In this document: piece by piece, positions 15,721-23,260 of the stretch
Position numbering within the stretch: position 1 is the first letter of the stretch
Layout of the letters: every line of letters starts with the position of its first letter
Origin: Spirochaetia bacterium
Lineage (GTDB): Bacteria; Spirochaetota; Spirochaetia; Treponematales; Treponemataceae
Length of the DNA stretch: 64,000 nt
Assembly: GCA_900769985.1 (NCBI GenBank)
Contig: CAAGIS010000108.1
Coordinates: forward strand, 31,806 to 95,805
Direction of reading: 5' to 3'
Position numbers and translations under genes: made by a program
Notes under the pieces: model-generated
Told to the model about the DNA's origin: nothing
Database searches by the model: none
Seen by the model: the letters and a program-made list of their open reading frames with translations, nothing else

Positions 15721-16917
15721 ATGCAGTCACGAATTGATTGGAAGAAATTTTATAAAGATTTTTCAGCTGAAGAAAGTAAGGTAAAAATTAAAATAAAACG
15801 AAGCCGAAGTATTGATGACGTAAAGGAATTAAATAAATTTTTAAACAAATTAGGCAGACAAAAACGACATACCGGATATGATAATTTTTTTAAGCCGGAG
15901 ACTTCTGCTTCAAAAATTTTTTTAGGGCAAAGTAAAAATCAAAGGTGTTCTACAAAATTCAGATACAGTCAGAATAAGCAAAGCCATTTAAAATATTTGA
16001 ATGCTTATATGGCTCAAAAAAATAAAGATGATGTTGAAAGGAAACCTGAACTTTTTGGAAATTGTTCTCTTGAAGAATACAAGAAAAAAATGACTGGGAA
16101 ACATTTTAAATTTATTTTAAGCCCGGAAAAAAATCTTCCAGAAGATGTTCTTAAAGATTTTGCAAAATGTTTTGTTACACAGGCAGAACAGCAACTTGGA
16201 AGAAAAATAGACTGGCAGGCAGCCGTTCATCAGAATACTGCTCATAATCACATTCATTTATTGATAAACGGAATTGACCAGAAAGGCAATGATTTCAATA
16301 TTCCAAAAAATTTTGTAAAGGTTATTTGCCATAAAATGACAAGTAATATTTTAACTGATATATGCGGAAAAAGGACACAAGAGGAAATTCAACTTGCAAA
16401 TGACAGGAAACTTGTTTCTGAGAGGTGGACAGAGTATGATGAAAAAATATTATCTCTGTCAGAATCGGATTCGTTTGAATTAGAGAAGGATGATAAAAAA
16501 GAAATTTTTGACAGCAGCGTTTATGTCATTAATCCTGAATTAAAAAAGCGCTTATATTTTTTGGAAAATTTTGGACTTGCAAAATATCATAAAAATAAAT
16601 ATTACTTACAGCGAAACTGGGAAAAATCTTTACAGGCAGTATCAAAATATAATACCTTTATGCAGGCAAAAAAAACTCTGAGAAATGTAATGCCTTCAAG
16701 TCTGGAGTTATACACTTCTGAAACAGGACGGGTTGACGGTCAGATAAGAAAAGTGTATTTGATGAATGATGAAGATATTTGGAATAATGCAGTTGTTGTT
16801 GAAAATCCCGCAACGAAAAAGGCATATTATGTTCCGGTTTTTAAACCTGTAAAGAAAACTCTTGAAGGTAGTTGTTACGATTTGAAAATACGAGAAAAGC
16901 GGGATACTCTAGATTGA
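15721..16917 (+). CDS. MOBP/VirD2-like relaxase, 3' end displaced by an IS110 element
   Basis: The relaxase nicks oriT and pilots the strand into the secretion channel. The histidine motif is clear: H170, then HNHIH (175-179) followed by LLINGID, the HxHx(3)N metal site (motif III). A Tyr-rich stretch at 80-96 is the likely motif I region with the nucleophile. Residues up to Thr396 are native; the last two codons and the stop come from the left end of the IS110 copy. Joining codon 396 (16906-16908) to 18217 restores one frame for 70 more residues, giving about 466. The truncated protein keeps the whole catalytic domain and may be active. GAGG lies six bases before the ATG. Confidence 0.85.
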   Translation: MQSRIDWKKFYKDFSAEESKVKIKIKRSRSIDDVKELNKFLNKLGRQKRHTGYDNFFKPETSASKIFLGQSKNQRCSTKFRYSQNKQSHLKYLNAYMAQKNKDDVERKPELFGNCSLEEYKKKMTGKHFKFILSPEKNLPEDVLKDFAKCFVTQAEQQLGRKIDWQAAVHQNTAHNHIHLLINGIDQKGNDFNIPKNFVKVICHKMTSNILTDICGKRTQEEIQLANDRKLVSERWTEYDEKILSLSESDSFELEKDDKKEIFDSSVYVINPELKKRLYFLENFGLAKYHKNKYYLQRNWEKSLQAVSKYNTFMQAKKTLRNVMPSSLELYTSETGRVDGQIRKVYLMNDEDIWNNAVVVENPATKKAYYVPVFKPVKKTLEGSCYDLKIREKRDTLD

Positions 16918-17100
16918 CGGATCTGGAGGGCCGGTGGAAGGCAGGTCATTTTTGCGAACGGAAGAGTTCGGAAGGTAGTTTTTGTCGAAGCCAGCCACCG
17001 TATAACAAAATGCGGCTTGGAGTCTAGCTCCAAGACCGCGAATAGGAGAACGGTGATTCAACGCACTCGTATAGCTCTCCAGTCCTCATTTTATACTAAA
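16916..17100 (+). ncRNA. Candidate bridge RNA of the IS110 element
   Basis: The untranslated left end is more GC-rich than its surroundings and folds into two stem-loops. One is closed by CGGTGG (16932-16937) with CCACCG (16995-17000). The other is GCGG...CCGC (17012-17039) with an inner CTTGGAG/CTCCAAG stem. In the second loop, GGAGTCTAG (17019-17027) matches eight of nine bases of the predicted circle junction GGACTCTAG, as a donor-binding loop should. IS110-group elements are known to encode such RNAs here. Confidence 0.6.
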
Positions 17101-17110
17101 GGGGGACGCT

Positions 17111-18205
17111 ATGGAAGCATCAGGAAGATTTGTTGGAATTGATTTGGGAAAAAGGACATATGACATGTGTCTTGTGGAATCAAAAGGGAAAATTACAAGA
17201 ACAAATGGAAAAACAGATTTTAAGGGAATTGATAAGCTTTGTGAACAGCTTGGAGCAGATGATCTTGTTGCCATTGAAGCCTGTAATCTTGCTATGAGAA
17301 TCGAGAGACGAATCAGACAGACTGTAGGATGTAAAGTTTATATTCTGAATCCAGGAAAACTTGCGGTCATCTATATGAGCACAAGGAAGACCGATAAGGA
17401 GGATGCATTAAAGCTTGCAAAACTTCTGAAGAATCATGATGAAGATGAACTTCCGATAGTAACACCGCCAACTGATGAAGAATGGGAGAGAAGAAAACTT
17501 TTAAGTGAATACAAATCACTTAAGGGAGCAAGAACAAGGGAAGTAAACAAACTTCATGCAATATTTGAGCATGCAGGATATACACAGTTCAAAAGAAAAG
17601 ATATGTGCTGTGAAAAGAACAGAAATAATATCCTGCCTTTACTCAAAGGGTATGAAAAGGAAGAAGCTGAAAGACTGATAGAGAGACTTTCACTTCTTGA
17701 AAAACAGATAGAACAATTGCTGCAGAAAATAAATGCAGAAGTTGAAAAGGATGACAAAGTTCAGCTTGCAATGACAGTTCCAGGAATAGGACCGATAACT
17801 GCACTTGCATATGTTGCTTATATGGGTGATTTAAGCAGATTTGAAAATCCGCATCAGGTAAGTAATTTTCTGGGCTTTGTACCAAAAATTGATCATTCAT
17901 GTACGATAAAAAGGAATGGTCATACAACAAAAAAAGGTAATGCACTTTTAAGGTCGCTGCTGGTACAGGCTGCATGGGGAACTGTAAGGTCAAAGGACGG
18001 TGGAGCCTTAAGAGATAAATATAAATACATGTCGGGTACGAAAGGTATGTCGAAAGGCAAATCTATTGTAACGACAGCAAGAAAACTTGGTGAACTGCTT
18101 TATATGCTTTTGAAAGAAAACAAGAGTTATGAACCTCAGAAATTCATAACTCCAGAATATCATATTTCAAAACTTGCAGACGAAGCATTAGCCGCAAATA
18201 TGTAA
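17111..18205 (+). CDS. IS110-family transposase (recombinase)
   Basis: A 364-residue DEDD/Ser recombinase. The N-terminal RuvC-like domain opens FVGIDLGKRTYDMCL (D11), with VAIEACNLA and DKEDALKLAKLL supplying later acidic residues. The C-terminal transposase_20 domain has VPGIGPITALAYVAYMG and NFLGFVPKIDHS followed by KKGNALLRSLL; the Ser in this block is the likely nucleophile. It acts with a bridge RNA to excise and insert the element. Length and motifs are intact. It lies inside the relaxase gene in the same orientation. GGGGG lies six bases upstream of the ATG. Confidence 0.92.
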   Translation: MEASGRFVGIDLGKRTYDMCLVESKGKITRTNGKTDFKGIDKLCEQLGADDLVAIEACNLAMRIERRIRQTVGCKVYILNPGKLAVIYMSTRKTDKEDALKLAKLLKNHDEDELPIVTPPTDEEWERRKLLSEYKSLKGARTREVNKLHAIFEHAGYTQFKRKDMCCEKNRNNILPLLKGYEKEEAERLIERLSLLEKQIEQLLQKINAEVEKDDKVQLAMTVPGIGPITALAYVAYMGDLSRFENPHQVSNFLGFVPKIDHSCTIKRNGHTTKKGNALLRSLLVQAAWGTVRSKDGGALRDKYKYMSGTKGMSKGKSIVTTARKLGELLYMLLKENKSYEPQKFITPEYHISKLADEALAANM

Positions 18206-18216
18206 ATTAGAGGACT

Positions 18217-18429
18217 GGAGGGTCCATAAAAATCGTCAACTTAGTTGACAAAAAACATAGGAAAAATGTAAGCATACATGCAAAAAATGGGAAAGGCATT
18301 TTAGAGCCGGTAATAACCGTAAATGATAATGATTTTAAGGATATAAAAGGAGTCAGAGAATACGGCAAAAAGAAAAGCAGTGTTTATGGGAATAATCATA
18401 AGAATGACTACGACGGCATTGAAATATAA
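18217..18429 (+). pseudogene. Detached 3' end of the relaxase gene
   Basis: A 70-codon stretch open in one frame with no start codon of its own, directly after the IS110 right core. It reads GGSIKIVNLVDKKHRKNVSI and ends YDGIEI-stop, Lys/Asn-rich like the relaxase C-terminus before the insertion. It continues the relaxase frame exactly when the IS is removed. It cannot be translated from its own signals. Confidence 0.7.
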
Positions 18430-18499
18430 ATTATCTTTCGGTATACAAAAAAAAATCTTTGATTTATAATATTTATCAAATGTAAATGAAATGGAAATT

Positions 18500-18555
18500 A
18501 GCGCCAAATGGCGCTGATTATTTGACAAGGTCACCCAAGGCTTGTTAATGTTATC
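18500..18555 (+). promoter_or_regulatory. Conserved leader element, copy 1 (coupling-protein gene)
   Basis: AGCGCC palindrome (18500-18515), CTGATT, then CAAGGTCACCCAAGG (18526-18540), seven bases, ATG (18548-18550). That ATG reads MLS-stop. The coupling-protein frame is one base off and passes through the block as GHPRLVNVI without a start codon. Confidence 0.85.
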
Positions 18556-20940
18556 CTAAATAAAGATTCTGATTACATAAAAGCAAAACCCGGCTATCGG
18601 AAATTCAGTTTTTTTACTGACGTACTGAGAATATTTACACCGCTTTTGCTCTTAATCTGCGGCATTCTGGATGCAACGCAGACTTTTGCTCATCTTGTTA
18701 AAGGCAATCATATTTTAACAGGTGAGCCGCTTTTTACAATATTCAATCATGAAATATACAACCCTGTATATTTTTTCTTCGGGATTATCCGGCTGGTTTC
18801 AAATCCGAAAATACGTCCTCTGTATTTACAGGCAATTACAAAATTTGCCGTATGGTGTATTGCAAGTCTTGTAGTAGCTGTTGCATGGACATATATACAT
18901 GAGTTTTTAGCCAAGTATGTATGGAATATTCATGGAACTGCACGCTTTGCAAAAAAGAAAGATTTAAAACTAAACGGTCTTTTAAAAAAAAGTGGAGTTA
19001 TTCTTGGAGAGTTGAATAATGCCATTGTTCTTGCAAATAAAAAGAAAGATTCGTCTATAAGCATGAAGCTCATTAAGCCGTCTCAGTTAGTCTGTCATTC
19101 AGGAAAGGTCAATACTTTACTTCTTGCTCCGACAGGTTCTGGCAAAGGTGTTTCTGTAATAATACCTACTTTGCTGGCATATCCTTATTCAATGATTATT
19201 TTTGACCCGAAAGGCGAAAACTATAATCTGACAAGCGGTTATCGAAGACAGTTTTCCAGAGTAATTAAGTTTGCTCCATGTTCATGGAATACATTGAGAT
19301 TTAATCCGATTATGGCAATTAGAGACGGAGATGAATATGCATTTCGTGATGCTAACTTAATTGCTGACATAATTTTTGCACCGTCTAAAGTTGGCGGAGG
19401 ACAAAATGATACGGAACAGTATTTTTCAAATGCAGCCAAAGATCTTGTTACGACAACTATCCTGCATATCAGGTTTTGCGATGATGTTCCTGAAAATGAG
19501 AAGAATCTTGCAGGAGTACTTCACTATTTAACTAAGACAGATTACAGAACACTTAAAAATCAGAAAACAGGACAGGAAAATAATGACCAGGGTAAGGAAC
19601 AGTGTCTGTCAATGATAGAAGCCAGACATTGTTTTTCAGTTACGGAAAAAATGTATTTTGCAAAACAGGACTGGTATGACAAACGGAATATAAAAATTGG
19701 TGATAGAATTGAAGCTGCAGGTATTCATGATATAATTGTTGCAGGCGCAACAAGAAGCTTAAACAGAAATGTCAAGGAAAAGTCTTCAGTATTCAGTACG
19801 GTGTTTTCAAAATTACAGTTATTTGAAGATCCACTTCTTGCAAATGCGACAAGCGGCACTGATTTTGAAATTGAAGATTTCATAACTTCTGATGTTCCGA
19901 TTTCTTTATATTTAACAGTTCCTTATTCTGATGTAATGCGAATAGCACCGGTATTCAGACTCCTGATTTCTTTTATGCTTAAAAAATTCTCAGAAGGCGA
20001 AACACAGTTTGGAGAAGTCAAACTTAAAAACAATGTTCTGTTTTTACTTGATGAGTTTCCTATTCTCGGCTGCTTTCCTGATATTGCAGAAGTTATGGGA
20101 GTGCTTCGCGGATATGGTGTATTCTTTCTCATTGTATGCCAAACATTGTCACAGCTGATTGACAGATACGGTGAGCATCATCCTTTTTTAGATCACTGTC
20201 CTGTGCATATTGTATTTGCTCCAGGAAGCATTCAGGATGCAAAAATATATTCAGAAGCCATAGGGCAGGAATCCGTACATCAGGAAAAAGTATCGCGAAG
20301 CGGACAGCGCATGAGTTCAATAGGAAGCCTTCAGTTTTCAGATAATGATTTAGGCAGGAACCTTCTTGATGCTGCAGATATAAAAAGAATTCCGGGAGAC
20401 AAAGCCCTGATTATGGTTCATGGCATGCAGCCTTATATTGCGGAAAAAGTTGTATATTATATGGACAAACGCTTTTCTTCAAAACTGAATTTTAAAGCTC
20501 CACAATCTATGTCAGAACTGTATAAAGAAGTTGCAGGACTTCCTTCTCGAAAAAGGATAAAAGCTGAAATCGAAAAAAGAAAAGCACAGATACAATCAGT
20601 TCAATATCTGGATGTCAGTTCCAGTCCGGAACTTGCTTTTGAAAAAGATGCAAACGGAAACTTGATTTATAAAGAACCAGAAGGCATTTTTGACGAGCCT
20701 CTGGAAAGAGACATTGTTTATAAAATCGGAACTGAGGGCGATGACAATATTTTGAAAGCAGAACTTCCTGAAGATAATGATGAAATAGAGAATCAAAAAA
20801 TGTTTGAAAATGCACGTAAAGCTTTAGGTCTTGAAGACAAAAAACAGGATGAACCTGCCAGTGATGAAAAAATACATGATACTTTTGATACTCCTGATTT
20901 AAACGATGATACGGACGAAACAGATTTTGAAAATTTCTAA
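18526..20940 (+). CDS. VirD4/TraG type IV coupling protein
   Basis: The ATPase that links the relaxosome to the secretion channel. Counting from the TTG at 18646: two N-terminal membrane segments (about 1-20 and 65-85), Walker A APTGSGKG (161-168), IIFDPKGEN, and Walker B LLDEFPILG near 467. The C-terminus is acidic and disordered-looking. The frame is open from 18526, just after a TGA, but contains no ATG, GTG or TTG before 18646. Starting at that TTG would cut into the first membrane segment, so initiation probably lies in the conserved leader by an unknown route. TrbB and the rest of the transfer operon follow closely. Confidence 0.9.
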   Translation, partial: QGHPRLVNVILNKDSDYIKAKPGYRKFSFFTDVLRIFTPLLLLICGILDATQTFAHLVKGNHILTGEPLFTIFNHEIYNPVYFFFGIIRLVSNPKIRPLYLQAITKFAVWCIASLVVAVAWTYIHEFLAKYVWNIHGTARFAKKKDLKLNGLLKKSGVILGELNNAIVLANKKKDSSISMKLIKPSQLVCHSGKVNTLLLAPTGSGKGVSVIIPTLLAYPYSMIIFDPKGENYNLTSGYRRQFSRVIKFAPCSWNTLRFNPIMAIRDGDEYAFRDANLIADIIFAPSKVGGGQNDTEQYFSNAAKDLVTTTILHIRFCDDVPENEKNLAGVLHYLTKTDYRTLKNQKTGQENNDQGKEQCLSMIEARHCFSVTEKMYFAKQDWYDKRNIKIGDRIEAAGIHDIIVAGATRSLNRNVKEKSSVFSTVFSKLQLFEDPLLANATSGTDFEIEDFITSDVPISLYLTVPYSDVMRIAPVFRLLISFMLKKFSEGETQFGEVKLKNNVLFLLDEFPILGCFPDIAEVMGVLRGYGVFFLIVCQTLSQLIDRYGEHHPFLDHCPVHIVFAPGSIQDAKIYSEAIGQESVHQEKVSRSGQRMSSIGSLQFSDNDLGRNLLDAADIKRIPGDKALIMVHGMQPYIAEKVVYYMDKRFSSKLNFKAPQSMSELYKEVAGLPSRKRIKAEIEKRKAQIQSVQYLDVSSSPELAFEKDANGNLIYKEPEGIFDEPLERDIVYKIGTEGDDNILKAELPEDNDEIENQKMFENARKALGLEDKKQDEPASDEKIHDTFDTPDLNDDTDETDFENF

Positions 20941-20951
20941 AAGAGGAAAAA

Positions 20952-21377
20952 ATGAAAACGGAAAGAAAGGAATTAAGGCTTGAAAAAGAATTTTTAACTC
21001 AGATAGAAGAAAAAGCTGCTCTTGAAAAAATGTCTGCAACAGAATTTATAGAGTATGCAATAAAAAAAGAACTTTACAGTGATATAAACATCCAGAACGA
21101 ACTGCTTGCCAAATTTGAACTCATGCATTCTGATATTAACAGGGTATCAAAAAACCTTGATGTGCTTGCATCGATTTTTTTGTATTATCTCAAATATTAT
21201 TTTTCCATTGAGAAAGCTGAAATTGACAATATATCTCCTGAAATGCGTAATGCTGTTTTTGAACAGGGAGAAAAACGGCGTAATTCTTTTATTACAAATT
21301 TCAAAAAAGAAAACAGACATTTAAAAAGTTTGTTTGAGGTACTGCTTGCAGATTATCTTATAAAGGCGGTTGAATAA
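20952..21377 (+). CDS. Small protein between coupling protein and TrbB, ribbon-helix-helix-like N-terminus
   Basis: A 141-residue protein. Residues 1-45 (ELRLEKEFLTQIEEKA, then MSATEFIEYAIKKEL) resemble a ribbon-helix-helix DNA-binding fold: one strand and two helices. The rest is helical with a short hydrophobic stretch near 75-85. Proteins in this position in trb-type loci include TraM-like or CopG-like accessory factors of the relaxosome, but identity is not established. AGAGG precedes the start. It is 11 nt after the coupling-protein gene and 6 nt before trbB, hence cotranscribed. Confidence 0.6.
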   Translation: MKTERKELRLEKEFLTQIEEKAALEKMSATEFIEYAIKKELYSDINIQNELLAKFELMHSDINRVSKNLDVLASIFLYYLKYYFSIEKAEIDNISPEMRNAVFEQGEKRRNSFITNFKKENRHLKSLFEVLLADYLIKAVE

Positions 21378-21383
21378 AGTCAG

Positions 21384-22361
21384 ATGGAAATACAGCAGAA
21401 AGCTGAAATCGAAGAAATCAGAAAGCAGCGGATGATTGACAATCTTCTCAAAGATGATATGAAGGAAATTGTACCATATCTCGATGATGATGATGTTACA
21501 GACATATCAATACCGGACAGCGGACAACTGATTGTTACAAAATTTAACGAAGGAGTAATTTTTACAGGAATTCAAATTCCGCCTTACATAACGGAACGGA
21601 TAATTAAAGCAACAAGTTCTTTAATCGGCAAAGCCCTTGATTCTTTTACAGGGTTTCCTGAACTTGAAGGAGTAATCCCGAAGTACAATGCACGAATTAC
21701 AGGAATGCTGCCGCCTATAGTAATGAATCCTGTTATCTCAATACGAAAGCCCTGTAAAAGAATTTTTACTTTGGAAGATTATGCTGAAAAAGGGTACATG
21801 ACTTATGAGCAATATAAAATGGTAGTTGAATATATAAAAGACAGAAAGAACATTGTAGTGTCAGGAGCCACTGGTTCAGGAAAGACAACGTTCACAAATG
21901 CCGTAATACGAAAGATGCAGGAATTTACGCCAAAAGGGAATTTTTACATCATCGAAGATAACCCGGAATTGAAATGTACTGCTGACTGGGCACATTCATT
22001 ATGGATAAAGCAGGATGATGCAGAAAAAGCAATAAAAACAGCATTGCGTTTTTTCCCTACCAGAATTATTTTTGGAGAAGTTCGTGACGGCAAAGTTATG
22101 CTGGAACTTTTAAAATCATGGCTTACGCACAGAGGAAATGTTACTACGATTCATGCTAATGACGGAAAATCAACATTAGTCAGAATTAAATCCATGCTTG
22201 GCTCAAATGCAAAAGATATATCAGAACATTTATCAGAGGTAATACATTTGATTGTTCATTTAAAACGCGTTAATGAAAGCATCAAGGTTGATGAATTATA
22301 TCCAGTATCAGAAGATACGGACAGTTTTCTTGCTGGGATGGCTGACAATAACTATGCATAA
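21384..22361 (+). CDS. trbB: TrbB/VirB11-type secretion ATPase
   Basis: Hexameric traffic ATPase of the type IV secretion system, at the cytoplasmic face. 325 residues with an N-terminal domain followed by the ATPase domain: Walker A GATGSGKTT (161-169), Asp box IIEDNPEL, Walker B region IIFGEVRDG, and His box TIHAND. All catalytic positions are present. A palindrome copy and the leader element of TrbC follow its stop. Confidence 0.92.
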   Translation: MEIQQKAEIEEIRKQRMIDNLLKDDMKEIVPYLDDDDVTDISIPDSGQLIVTKFNEGVIFTGIQIPPYITERIIKATSSLIGKALDSFTGFPELEGVIPKYNARITGMLPPIVMNPVISIRKPCKRIFTLEDYAEKGYMTYEQYKMVVEYIKDRKNIVVSGATGSGKTTFTNAVIRKMQEFTPKGNFYIIEDNPELKCTADWAHSLWIKQDDAEKAIKTALRFFPTRIIFGEVRDGKVMLELLKSWLTHRGNVTTIHANDGKSTLVRIKSMLGSNAKDISEHLSEVIHLIVHLKRVNESIKVDELYPVSEDTDSFLAGMADNNYA

Positions 22362-22383
22362 GGAGGTTTTTTATAAATTAATC

Positions 22384-22399
22384 AGCGCCATTTGGCGCT
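22384..22399 (+). repeat. AGCGCC palindrome, copy 3 (after trbB)
   Basis: AGCGCCA / TGGCGCT arms around a 2-nt TT centre, inside AATCAG...CTAA. It lies 22 nt past the trbB stop and before the longer trbC leader. Confidence 0.85.
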
Positions 22400-22457
22400 A
22401 AAAAGGATGTAAGGTAATCTTAAAAAAAATTGACAAAAAATTTTTCAAGATGCCTAT

Positions 22458-22540
22458 GGATATCAGCAGAAAAAAACAGTCGCATAATTTTGCGATGCTA
22501 CTGATTAAAATCAAGGTCACCCAAGGTGTGTTAATGTTAT
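22458..22540 (+). promoter_or_regulatory. Conserved leader element, copy 2 (trbC)
   Basis: GGATATCAGCAG followed by seven A, an inner hairpin TCGCA/TGCGA (22480-22495), CTACTGAT (22498-22505) which pairs with ATCAGCAG, then CAAGGTCACCCAAGG (22512-22526), seven bases and ATG (22534). The ATG gives only MLF-stop; the TrbC frame is one base off. Confidence 0.85.
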
Positions 22541-22919
22541 TTTAATTTCTAATTTTCAAAAAAATACGGATGCAAAAAAAATTGCATTGTGTCTTATTAT
22601 TGCTGTTGTTTGTGCATCAGGAATGTTTGCCGATGGTTTTTCTGTCGGTGCATTAGATTCGCTTGGAGATATGCTTGTGTCTGCATTACAAAGTAAATGG
22701 CTTAAAGCAATTCTTGCAGTTGCACTTGTCATTGAATTTGGTGTTGCAGCATGGGGACAGTCTAAAGGAGCGAGCGAAATGGTTTCAGGTGCAATCAAGT
22801 GGATGTTTGCAACAGGCGGAATGCTCGGAGCAACAGGAATTGCAAACTTTATTTTCAAAAACATAACTCCTGAAGACCTTGCATTTAACATGACTCAATT
22901 TTTTCCCTGCTACGGATAA
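22509..22919 (+). CDS. trbC: TrbC/VirB2-type pilin
   Basis: Candidate pilus subunit. From the TTG at 22587 the protein has 110 residues with a signal-like hydrophobic start, a second hydrophobic segment (about 37-52) and a third (about 70-90), the VirB2 pattern. The frame is open upstream to 22509, and the upstream codons add Lys residues (KNTDAKK) that a signal peptide needs before its core. There is no ATG, GTG or TTG upstream, so the complete N-terminus depends on unusual initiation in the leader. TrbD follows 8 nt after the stop. The order trbB-C-D-E supports the call. Confidence 0.8.
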   Translation, partial: NQGHPRCVNVILISNFQKNTDAKKIALCLIIAVVCASGMFADGFSVGALDSLGDMLVSALQSKWLKAILAVALVIEFGVAAWGQSKGASEMVSGAIKWMFATGGMLGATGIANFIFKNITPEDLAFNMTQFFPCYG

Positions 22920-22927
22920 TCAGCTTT

Positions 22928-23188
22928 ATGAAAGAAGACGATTTTGAGGATTATTCATTACCGGTTTATACATCGCTTATGGAAACACATTTGTTCTTTG
23001 GAATAGGAGAAATGGCTTTCTGTTTAATTGCGATGGTAACAATAATTCTGGCAACTATTGTCAGTGCATACTGCATTCTGCTCGGGATTATTGCAGTCTT
23101 AGTCTGCAGGATGATGTGTAAAAAAGAACCCATGCTCATTAATTTTATATTTCAAAATCTTTTGCAGCAGGATAAATATCTGGGGTAG
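22928..23188 (+). CDS. trbD: TrbD/VirB3-type membrane protein
   Basis: An 86-residue protein with an N-terminal SLPVYTSLMETHLFFG stretch, typical of TrbD/VirB3, then two hydrophobic segments (about 28-62). VirB3 partners the VirB4 ATPase in the inner membrane. It lies between TrbC and TrbE, as in trb operons. Start chosen at the first ATG; the ribosome-binding site is weak. Confidence 0.82.
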   Translation: MKEDDFEDYSLPVYTSLMETHLFFGIGEMAFCLIAMVTIILATIVSAYCILLGIIAVLVCRMMCKKEPMLINFIFQNLLQQDKYLG

Positions 23189-23201
23189 TTTTTGCAGAGA
23201 C

Positions 23202-23229
23202 TAATCAGCGCCAAATGGCGCTGATTAGC
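23202..23229 (+). repeat. AGCGCC palindrome, copy 4, extended (trbD-trbE gap)
   Basis: The longest copy: 13-nt arms CTAATCAGCGCCA / TGGCGCTGATTAG around AA. It is followed by a second small stem and a normal Shine-Dalgarno for trbE. The GGTCACCC block is absent here. Confidence 0.88.
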
Positions 23230-23260
23230 TTCTCGTATATTTGAGAAAAAAGAGGAGTAT

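Larger units (their letters stand above)
16909..18216 (+). mobile_element. IS110-family insertion sequence (1308 bp) inside the relaxase gene
   Basis: Bounded by CT dinucleotides at 16907-16908 and 18215-18216, as expected for IS110-type insertion at a CT core. Removing 16909-18216 rejoins the relaxase reading frame. It has a ~190-nt noncoding left end, one transposase gene and an 11-nt right end, the layout of the IS110 group rather than IS1111. The boundary was chosen because it is the only nearby CT that keeps the frame open. Confidence 0.75.

Noticed and set aside
16923..18222. IS110 ends placed at the shared CTGGAGGG (16923 and 18215)
   Set aside because: This boundary leaves a stop before the junction and does not restore the relaxase frame, whereas CT at 16907 does.
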